Below the pieces are notes generated by a model that worked only from the letters and a program-made list of their open reading frames with translations, was not told where the DNA came from and ran no database searches. 64,000 nt of DNA from Heliocidaris tuberculata (lineage: Eukaryota; Echinodermata; Echinoidea; Camarodonta; Echinometridae): contig CM046852.1 of the NCBI GenBank assembly GCA_025618425.1, positions 197,704 through 261,703 of the forward strand, in the 5' to 3' direction. The translations under genes and the position numbers were made by a program. Numbering within the stretch: position 1 is the first letter of the stretch; every line of letters starts with the position of its first letter. Positions 54,553 through 64,000 of this stretch are shown one piece after another.

Positions 54553-57113
54553 CCAGAGAGAATTAGAGATCCTAATTGCGTCCTCGCAAAATAGAATATT
54601 TTTGCAAGTGCGTTGAATAAGTGCAGCTTTCATGGTACATCAAAATGCAAAGTCTTCTTATTTTAGGGAGGGGCGGGTATGTACCCCCCCCCCCATTTGT
54701 ACCACCAATTCAAAGGATTTATATACGAGTATTATATGTCTTGCGTTCCTGGCGCTTTTGAAAATACTTCCATTCTTACTGGCTCAGAAGTTGCATGCTC
54801 ACGATGACCTGACAGTTTGCCATATGACTACCCAACTTAAGCAAAACCTCATGGCTGTGGGAATATATGGATTAAATCCACCTTACTGAACATGCTGAAA
54901 TACCCCTGAGCCATAAGCCAGTGGAGATCGTCCACACAGACCTTTTTAAAAGTTTCTTTGAAAAGTGATCTTTTCATTTATTTCATTCATTTATTCATTT
55001 ATTTGTTTTGTTTAAAAAGGGTAACACTTTCAGTTACATAACTATTCTTCTAAGAGGCCCTAAATTATACATACATAAACATAAAGAACAAACGTTGAAT
55101 ACATAACATAACGACAGAAAGATTTTTTTTTTTTTTTACAACACGAAATCAATATGGAAATAATATAAGACCAGCAAACTGTGCTGCCTTTCAACATTCA
55201 AGGCAAAAAATGAAATTTTGCAAGGCAGAATCAGGAAAGTAGAATAAGTATTGGTTTACATAAATAGTCTTTTTAGAATGAGAAAGATTCAAAGGCCCTA
55301 AAATGAATTTCAAGCTTGTAAAAATAATAACCAGTACTACAAAACGAGTGAAATTATGGATACTTGACAGATCCAGTACAGATTAGCAAACGCAAGTTGG
55401 GATTGGGCATTTCTAACATAATATGGTAGCTGGTTCCAGAGGGCGACACCTTCGTGTGTGAAAAAGAAAGTTTGCCCATTTGAGTTCTGGTACAAGGTAG
55501 GACAAATCCTAGGTTTCTATTATTGGGTTCTATGGTCATTGGCATACTGTGATCTATGATCTCTACAAAAGGTTTTATTATCTGTATTTAAAAAAAAATA
55601 TATCATTATTGTGCGGGTACACACAAGGAAGGTAATTGTGGAATTCAATTACAATGGTGTCATTCTCATCGCGGCAATGTGATGCAGAATCCTGAAAATA
55701 TTTACAGAGTAGAAATTAACATTAAAAATACATCATTCATTATGCAAATGTCAACGAAAAAAATATGTTTAGAGTAACAAGATACAAAAACGGCACAATA
55801 TTAAATCAGTAAACAAAAAACAGATCAATGTACACATATTGCACTTTTGAGGCTGGATAACAAAATAGAATAAGGTACAAAGAAGAAGTACCTGGCTGAA
55901 AAATGAAGGGAGAAGAGAGGGACGGGAGAGAGAGAGTGGGAGGAAGGGGTAAACGAGAAGAAGGAAGTGAAAAAAGAATAGAAGTACAGAGCGGGTGAAA
56001 GGGAGAGAAAGAGAGAGTTGGGGATAGGGTCATTGGGGTACATGAAATGGAAACATGAATTAGAAATTTTGATCATTTTGTTATGCAAATAAAATGACGA
56101 TAATTGAATTGATGATTACAAAAATTGCAATGACACAATAACATTTCAATATTGTAATTGTTATGTAAGATTTAGAGCTATTTACAGAGAGTAAGAAGGT
56201 AAAATACGATCGACATATAAATCATAATAAAAGATTGTACACTGAAATAATTTTTTTCAATATGAGCAATACATACACAATATCCAAGACTTAGTATAGA
56301 CAGTAAAATTTTATATTCCAAACTAGGCTTTGAACATGCATTAAATAGACTGCAATATGTATAATTGGCGTCTGCCTGAAGAGGAGAGAAGAAATACAAG
56401 AAGTAAAAGCTATTGAAAGAAGAAGAGAGTGTTAAATAAAGAGTGGTAGAGAGAAAAGGACAAGAGAGTGAGGTGGAGAGAAGGGGGAATGGGGAATTTC
56501 AGTGTCTACCTATAGCTTGTGGCAAAATGTTCCTACTCCGAGTCTCCAGATTCGTTTACCCCTATACCCGTGCTATATTGAGGTCTATCTACTGCTTTAA
56601 CCTGTTATCTGGGTTCATTTGGATCTATAAGGGTTCACAAGTAGTTATCTCATGTATTTTTAGAGGATTATGGTATGGTGAATTAACCCTCTGGTATAAT
56701 TTCTTTATTTTGCAATATGTGTCGTGCTTGTCACATTATCTGTGTTGGCATGAATTGTCCAATAACATGTTTTTTAAAAAGATGTATAGAATATTGGGGA
56801 ATGTAACAAAAAGAAATTACTAAACATGATTTTCGTCAGATCTGATGGATGGATAGTAAGGGGAAACGGCAAAGAGAAAAGCTGGTATGGAGGTATATGC
56901 TTCATAAAGATATTAGAAAAGTTCTCAAACGCAATAATAATTAAGATTAAAAATTTGATCCTGAAAATGATCAGGAAAAAAACTACAAGATATGAGGATA
57001 TGTCCTGACAACTCGTACTTATAACGTTTGACGTTACCTGATTATAGTGTTCATAATGATGTACCCAGTTTGCAAATATTTTTGAATGAGAGTAAAATGC
57101 ATCTCTTATTTAA
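54553..57113. other. No gene recognised upstream of MYLIP
   Basis: AT-rich, with an A/T-rich run at 54960-55140 and a purine tract around 55920-56020. Short open frames present lack domain-like sequence. Confidence 0.55.
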
Positions 57114-57512
57114 AGGGATTCGGTAACTTTGTGGAGGCTTGATTTAATAAATTGTTGAATTTTGATATCTGTCTTGTATAATGATGTTCAAAAGGATAAA
57201 TAAATAGCCAGGCATAGAAAGGTTTTCAAATATATAGTGCCATTATTAAGATATCTATGACTGAATGCTCCCATTTTACGAAAGCGTATGGCCATACGCT
57301 TTAGTCTAACACTGAGTCTATGGGGGAAAATGAGTCTGGCATTTCCGGTCACTTGCATAATTATGTTTACTTTTGTGAAGCACATGATGATTTTGAAGTG
57401 CTTCCCCCCCCCCCCCCCTCCCCTGGGCTTCATTTTTACACCATATTACATACACTGATAGCATGTAAGGCCAGGCAGCTCAGATTTTCAAGCCTCTATA
57501 TACAAAGTTACC
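57114..57512 (+). mobile_element. MITE family I, copy 2
   Basis: Ends GGTAACTTTGTGGAGGCTTG and TCAAGCCTCTATATACAAAG. Same internal order as 46632-47002, but a C17-type run replaces a T run at 57405. Confidence 0.8.
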
Positions 57513-57984
57513 AATTACTCAACCTCCTTCAGAGTATCTCATATGGGCGATTGAAACATATGAGGAAAAAAACAAAAAATACTTTTAAAAAGTTTTAATA
57601 TAAAGTTTATGTAAGTTTTCATATGCACTGCATATCTTAAGACCACAGTATAATGCTATGTGTAAAATTGCAGAAATGGAGGAGACCTATTTCTACTTTT
57701 TAACACAAAATACGCCAAAAAAGTAATTCTGTTACTCAAATTGCTTGAGCCTTCGTTGTTCAAACATCTTTTTAGGGTTATGTGTTGGTGGTAGGTCCAA
57801 TGTTTAAAATTAAGAATTCTAACCGAGTAAAAGATATCTAAAGTGGAGCAATTGTCGTCTGATGTGTCGTGCAACCAAACTTCAGTTTACCATGCAGTAT
57901 TGTTTTAATATTCGCAAAAATTAAACGTTGGAAAGTTGAAATCCGGGCAAAAGGTGTAACTACCCTTAGCAAAATGGGTTAAAT

Positions 57985-58185
57985 GTCGTTTTTCCGAAGG
58001 TTCGTATTTCCGAAGGTTCATAATTCCGATAGGTTCATTACTCCGAAGGTCCGTAATTCCGAAGGTTCGTTTTTCCGAAAATGAAAGAGGGTTCATAATT
58101 CCGAAGGTTCGTATTTCCGCCGAAAATGAAATAGGGTTCGTAATTCCGAAAATGAAATAGGGTTCATAATTCCGAAAATGAAATA
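57985..58185. repeat. Tandem GGTTCGTAATTCCGAA repeat
   Basis: About a dozen diverged ~16-nt units (GGTTCATAATTCCGAA and variants), some separated by AATGAAATAG. Confidence 0.9.
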
Positions 58186-59205
58186 AGGTAACTAAAAAGG
58201 AGGGGGGTACCGAAACGTTTGTGCACCCCCCCCCCCCCCCCCCTCTCTTTACCAAGGGTCCCAAAAAAGGGAGAGAGATAAAAGAAAAAAAGAAATCTAT
58301 TACTGAACAAGAACAAGTGAATTATCTGGCGGCCGCCGGATAATTCTATCTTTCCTTATGTTATTCTTTGTTTTTCCTTCTACTATCTTCTTCTCTTTCT
58401 ATCTTTTCTTATGTTATTCTTTGTTTATATCCTTCTTTCATTTCCTCATTTCATCTACAAGATAACATTATAGGTGAGCGGCGAGAGGCCCAAAAGTGGC
58501 TTATTTCTTGACTTTAATGCCCCCACCTGGATTAAAGCTACAACATACCTCATTTTAAAGGAAATCTTCGGAATTTTTTGAAAATGAGGGTAAAAATTGA
58601 CACATCTTGTAGCATCACCATGGAAACCGGCTTTGAATTTGGCCACGCCCACTTTCGTGACAAATCGCATAAGTCATCAATACGAGTTATTTGCTTGTTT
58701 ATTAAAGTGAATTAGATATTTATATATCTTTTACAGGGATAAACTGCTATTATTGGAAAGAATAAATGCTGCCTAATATGTAAGTAGGAAAATGATATAC
58801 ACATTCTTCCGAAATTGTTGCCTAGAAACGTATTTTTCCATAGGAACCATTTCTTCCCTTGTACAAATCTGTGAATGTTCAATTAGAAACACAATTTTTA
58901 AGTTTTTAACTATATGAAATGAAAGTAAGTAAGTTATATCAGTGAAATAGTGCTGATTCTGATTGAAAAGTAATAATAAAGAAGAAAAAAAAAACCATAA
59001 CAACAATGATTATTATGTAAACATTTGTAAAACTACGCCTGACCAAACCTTTCACATCAGGCCAAAATGCTGTTTTCTGCCAAATTTAACTGAATCCTAT
59101 TAGATAACTCTTCCATTATTTTGTGTGTGTGAAAAATGGTACAGAACATTATTAAGAGTAATAGGATAACATATTTCACCTTTAATCTCAAATAGTGCAG
59201 CAAAT

Positions 59206-60300
59206 ATTGAATATTTTGATTATCCATGAAGACCATTCTGTTGCCTAGCAACAGCATTTTCCCTAGCAACGACTGTTTTTCAATCATATTTAAAGCTTTT
59301 AACTTGTAGGAACTCGTGTTTATGAACAGTATGTGCTTTGTTATGTTACCTCAAAGACTTAACTAATCAAATATCCACCTATCTGATGAGAATTACTATT
59401 TTTAAAATGAATTACAAGGAATATCCTTAGCAACAAGACTATCAATGTGCAGGAACATGTGTAAAATCATGTAGATTACAGTACATTACCAGAAAATCTT
59501 GGGGTTTTAAATTAATGTTCATTCTTGTTTGCTCCACATCTCAGTCATTGTTAGAGGTACATGTATAGACTTTGAAGTTAGTATGGCCTAAAGTACAACA
59601 CATATTTAATATTTTCATTATCCATGGAGATCATTCTGTTGCTTAGCAACAACCTTTTCCCTAGCAACCACTCTTTTTAATCATTTTTAGAGCTTTTAAC
59701 CTGTAGGAACTCCTATTTATGCATAGTACGTGCTTTGCTATTTTACCTCAAAGACTTAACTTGGAAAATAACCATCTATCAGATGAGAATTCCTCCTTTT
59801 TAACATGAATTACAAGGAATATCCATAGCAATAAAAACATTAATGTTCAGGAACTTAAATAAAATCATGTATATTACACGAAAATCTTAGGTTTTTAATG
59901 TTCAGTCTTGTTCTCTTGACATTTTAGGCACCGTTTAAGGTATGGAGTTTAAACTTAATATAAACGTTGACCTCTAGTCAACTCAAATTTAATGTTTTGA
60001 TTATCAATGGAGACTATTCTGCTGCATAGCAACGTCATTTACCCTAGCAACCACAATTTTTGTTCAATCATATTTTGAGCTTTTAACTGGTTGGAACTCA
60101 TGTTTGTGTCTTGCATGGTACCTTCTCTAGTCAAGTAACCACTAATTTGATTAGAATTACTTTTTTAATGAATCGTCAAGAATATCCTTAGCATTCAATA
60201 GCATCAATGTTCAGGAACACAGATAAAATCATGTGTATTTCAAGTAATTCTGAGGCTTTTAATGTTTAGTGTTGTTCACTCAAGCACAGTTATGAATCAG
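59206..60300. repeat. Three-copy ~390-bp tandem repeat with X-box-like sites
   Basis: Units start near 59206, 59600 and 59984. Each carries a (C/G)TTGCNTAGCAAC-type site (59240-59252, 59638-59650, 60022-60034), a second TACCCTAGCAAC-like site and the block TGAGCTTTTAAC, GGAACTC, AGGAATATCC. Confidence 0.85.
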
Positions 60301-61018
60301 CTATAGACTTTAACATTAAACCTGGTATAAACATTGAGCTGCGTGATACAAATATCATCAATTAACATTATGAAACATCTTATGTTTTGTATAAGAATAT
60401 GAATGATCAATAGTTATATGAGTCAAATTATCTCTGATTTTAGTCTTTTTATCGCGATATCTCAAGCACCATTTTGGGTATGTCTTGGACTTCAAAGAAA
60501 CATCCTCATAGGGTCATAGGGAGCTGAATTGATCAAACTGATGAAAAGATTAAACATGACAGAGGTCAATTTCATATGAAAATCTAAGATATTGTTCTCG
60601 TTATTCAATTATTCCGTAAACTTATCAATTTCTTTTATATAACACCCTTTTCGTAGAGATTCAAAAGCTTGGAGTCTTAAAATAATCTTAATTTCTAGTT
60701 ATGCAATTTCATTGAGAAAGAAATTGCCTAGAAGTTATTCTGAATGATGGACTCTTTAGTAAATAGGAACCCTTGCGCATCATGAGATCTGGAATCGCTA
60801 GAATTTTAGAAATTGACTTAATGTGCTGAAAATCACCAAAAATTCCAAGTGTATGGACACATAATAATGAGGGGCGCGGGCGTCATGGGGGCACAAGAAA
60901 TAATAGATAAAAACAGAGAACGAGGCCATATAATGAGGGGAGGGTATGGGAGGAGTTGCATAATCTTCTTTCCATGATGTCTTTCCTCTTTCCCTTTCTT
61001 TCTCTCACTTTCCCTCCT

Positions 61019-61044
61019 CCCCCCCCCCCCCCCCCCCCCCCCCC
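61019..61044. repeat. Long poly-C run
   Basis: About 26 C residues; the longest of many C/G runs in the window. Confidence 0.9.
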
Positions 61045-61524
61045 ATCTCCATTGGTACATGTATATAGTCCTCTGAATATGGTCTACTTTTCATGAAATT
61101 ATACATGCATACACTTCAAGAGAGGTAATACAACCATGTACGAATTGGCATGCGGTTACATTTTTACAAACAAAAACAATTTTGGCTGGGCTGATAATAT
61201 ATTTTCCCGCTCTGAAAGGTAAATTGTGTTCTGGCAGTGACAGAAAATGACATTTCATAAGCTCATACAAAACTTACCCTAAATATTCCACATATGAATT
61301 TGGTAGAGAATGTAAAAAAGCTGAGTAATGAGCTTAGAAGACAAGAAAATATAGCAAGTCGTCCTGACTACTTGTCAAGCAATAAGTATTGTGCTTTTGG
61401 TAAATGATATTTCCAGCAATTTTCCTTTAGTGTGTTTACAATTTGCTAATCTATACCACCAATCTCTAGCACAAAAAACATTTCAGAATTCCCTTAAGCC
61501 AATTTTTCTCAATAATGTAGTACC

Positions 61525-61972
61525 CAGTGTTTGGTACCTCGAGATCGATCTTGATCTCGAGACCAGTCTCGAGATCGGCATCATTAACCTCGATCTTGTT
61601 CTTGATCTCGAAGGTGTTGGTCTCGATCTTGATCTTGATCTCGGAGCTTCTGTTCTCATAATTTTCGTTCGAGATCGCTCGAGATCAACATTGTTATTAC
61701 GTAAATTATCAAACGAAAAAGCTTTTAAAATCGTTCACCAATAGGCAAAAACACGACTCAGTATTAGTTACCACGAGATCGATCTTGATCTCGAGACCAG
61801 TCTCGAGATCGGCATCAGTAACCTCGATCTTGATCTTGATCTCGGACATATCTGATCTTGATCTCAGATGTTCTAATCTCGATCTTGAGTTGCGGATCTT
61901 GATCTGATCTCGGACTGTCTGATCTTGATCTTGATCTTGATCTCGGACCCTCTGGTCTTAGACCCAACACTG
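61525..61972. mobile_element. hAT-like MITE family H filled with GATCTTGATCTCG words
   Basis: 448 bp with ends CAGTGTTTGG and CCAACACTG and a perfect 8-bp duplication GTAGTACC (61517-61524, 61973-61980). The interior is made of GATCTTGATCTCGAGAC-type words in both orientations. Confidence 0.88.
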
Positions 61973-62399
61973 GTAGTACCATTACTAGAAGTCTTCATGT
62001 AACTTTAAAGCTAAAGTGGGCTAAGCAATATACAGTCAAGATGTGGGAAAACAGCTTAGAAATGATAGATGATACTTTTGTTCATGTTAAAATAATCATA
62101 TATAATCATTGCAAGACCAACAGATTGTGTGTTTCATGAACAACTATAATGATACATGTATCTATTGAGAAATGACCCATCTCAAGACGTTGAATTGTAC
62201 TATCGACTGGGAAAGATTCACTAATGAACCTATCTGGATGGATAGTAGCTGGATTATCAGTTTATTCTGTCTCATATCTTTAATGGCATTTGATGAGCAT
62301 TGGTTTCATCCACCGACTCTCATTTTCTTTCATTGGCTGTCTTGGTCGAAGAAAGAATTCACTTGATCGGGCAACCAGCCCAGGCTATCATTGGACACT

Positions 62400-63240
62400 A
62401 GAAATCCAGGAACTGAGTAGGTGGTTGGGCTGCAGCTGTGTCGATCGATGCTCTCTCATAGCTGTCAATGAAGGCCGTATACATGGTATAGGTGTGTACC
62501 TGAAATCTCAGTGTGGCATTTCCCACCAATGGGACATGACAGCAGGGTGGTTCAAGCTCCTTTAGATGCACCTGGGTCATTCTGAGAGCATTTTATGTGA
62601 CTCTATCGTGTAAGCATATCAACGAGGTGGATCGGTCCAAGGAGGTAGTAGGCAAGCTTGCCTAATATAACTCCTCTATTGGTCAGAGCTCAGGTAGAAC
62701 AGTAGATGTTTGACATGACGGTGATAGTGTCCATCTGGTTTCTTAAATTCAGGACAGAGGTATGGACTCAGTTCAGATTATCAAAGGCTTCTCCGGTGCA
62801 GCTTCTATATTATCTCCGAAGTGTATGGATTACATTTTTTATCCTAGCTGTGAATTTTTGTTGTTGCCAAGTGATACAATTAACGTGATGATATTGCCTA
62901 TGCACTTCAATTTTTTGTTTTATATCAATGGTCATGACTGCATAGTGTGATGCGAAGTTTGATGTTGGCTGGAGATGGACTTGGGTCTATTTTTTAGGCT
63001 AATAGTGATGCCAAATATCTTTGTTGCCTCTTTAAATTTTGTCAGTAATTACTAGGAGGTGCTCCCCTGTATCCCAAGTGGTCAGTCTTTTGTGGCCTAA
63101 TTTCAATTGGTTGTCATTTTTGCAGACAAGACGTCGCAGATCTAACAGAGATCCATGTAGATAGACCAGGTTGAAGAGAATAAGTGCAAGCACAAGATCT
63201 TGCTCTACACCATCCGTTATTACAAACCTTGTCACAATCT
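62400..63240 (-). mobile_element. Decayed reverse-transcriptase fragment
   Basis: Minus-strand translation contains VITDGVEQDLVLALILFNL, which resembles the VxxGVxQGxxLAPxLFxL motif of LINE reverse transcriptases, and further along a GPIHLVDMLTR stretch like the LINE C-terminus. Frames are broken. Identification is tentative. Confidence 0.45.
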
Positions 63241-63408
63241 TATGTGTTCAGTTTAGAGGACTTAATCTGTAATGTCATTTATTACATAAATGAAGTGAAA
63301 TATTATACTTTGGAGGGTAGCCAGTTTATGGGGATAGTATGTTAACTTTCTTAAGGCAATGAACATAGCATAGAGGTGTTTGTTTTCCTTGATGCATTTC
63401 TCTCGCTC

Positions 63409-63740
63409 TGCACTCTTAAAATGTTGGGTAAATTTAGTTGGGTAACTGCTGGTTGGTTAAAAATATTCCCAATTCTGGGCTATTATTAACCAACTGGACA
63501 CTCGAGTGGTGTAACCAATATTGGTCAATACTTTTTACCTAAATATTGGGCATATATTTACCAACAGTATTTGGTAATTATGGGTTGGGTACTTGTTGCC
63601 CTGTAGTTGTGTAATTTTGTCACATTTCCTTTGCCAGTTGGGTAAATTTTGTTGGGTAACTGATGGTTGGTTAGAAATTCGCTTTTGCCCAACTTGTGGT
63701 AAATATTTTTACCCAATATTGGGGAAAACACTTATATGAA
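63409..63740. repeat. Element rich in TTGGGTAA words
   Basis: ATGTTGGGTAAATTTAGTTGGGTAAC at the left and TTTTACCCAATATTGGGG at the right, with a second AGTTGGGTAAATTTTGTTGG block at 63638. Probably an inverted-repeat MITE with an internal duplication. Confidence 0.5.
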
Positions 63741-63840
63741 TATTCATGAATTTTTAGTAGCGTATGGTTTGGGGTGGCCCGATTTACTAACTGTCACCGA
63801 ATGCATAAAAAAATATAAGGGGTATATAAGAGCTTGCACT

Positions 63841-63940
63841 AGTTTGCACTAACTGGATAGGATAGGACTAGGATAGGATAGGTTAAGATGTAGGATAGGA
63901 TAGCTTAAAATAGGATAGGTTAGGATTGATTAGGTTAAGA
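63841..63940. repeat. (AGGAT)n microsatellite
   Basis: About a dozen AGGAT pentamers with interruptions. Confidence 0.85.
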
Positions 63941-64000
63941 CCCAGAAGGACGTAACAAGCAGATTTCATTTTTTTTTTACCTAGGTTGGAGGAAAAAGGA

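Noticed and set aside
56443..57008. Candidate gene frames of 126 and 60 codons
   Set aside because: No recognisable motif, no splice context, and strongly AT-driven composition.
61391..61744. Frame with DLDLDL repeats
   Set aside because: Translation of GATCTTGATCTCG words inside a MITE.

Overview
This is animal nuclear DNA: AT-rich, with two multi-exon genes that have GT/AG introns and a heavy load of short transposable elements. The element types (tRNA-derived SINEs ending in TTA runs, very many ACATGT palindromes, dense MITEs, poly-C runs) and the gene content fit an invertebrate deuterostome, most likely a sea urchin or other echinoderm. That assignment is inference; no species marker was identified.

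Gene 1 (plus strand, enters from the left edge, to about 15.3 kb) is the 3' part of a receptor-type protein tyrosine phosphatase, probably R3 class (PTPRB/PTPRJ/PTPRO/Ptp10D-like). Fifteen coding exons plus a probable two-codon last exon encode about 647 residues: one fibronectin III domain, a membrane-proximal domain, one transmembrane helix, a proline-rich juxtamembrane segment and one catalytic domain. The active-site loop is intact (HCSAGIGRTG), but the WPD loop reads W-V-D. No second phosphatase domain is visible.

Gene 2 (minus strand, 54111 down to 27425) is a FERM plus RING E3 ubiquitin ligase of the MYLIP/IDOL family. Nine coding exons join in frame to a 497-residue protein. The two genes are tail to tail, about 12 kb apart.

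The remainder is repeats. About 15.3-27.1 kb is intergenic: two 8-bp-TSD MITEs, inverted copies of an element with a ~145 bp internal tandem repeat, foldback elements, and a CR1-like fragment inside a Tigger-like MITE. The introns of gene 2 hold at least eight copies of a ~410 bp TTAA-flanked MITE, several nested in or hosting other elements, and a minisatellite built from the 3' end of coding exon 3 with its splice donor. About 54.2-64 kb, upstream of gene 2, has no convincing gene: promoter-side palindromes, a tandem array with RFX X-box-like sites, a hAT-like MITE made of GATCTTGATCTCG words and a decayed reverse-transcriptase fragment.

The most notable signals are the exon-derived, splice-site-bearing minisatellite; the foldback elements with shared ends and centre but different self-complementary arms; the layered insertions with readable target-site duplications; the WVD phosphatase loop; and the X-box array. 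Exon boundaries were read by eye from splice sites, reading phase and family motifs; no alignment or transcript data were available.
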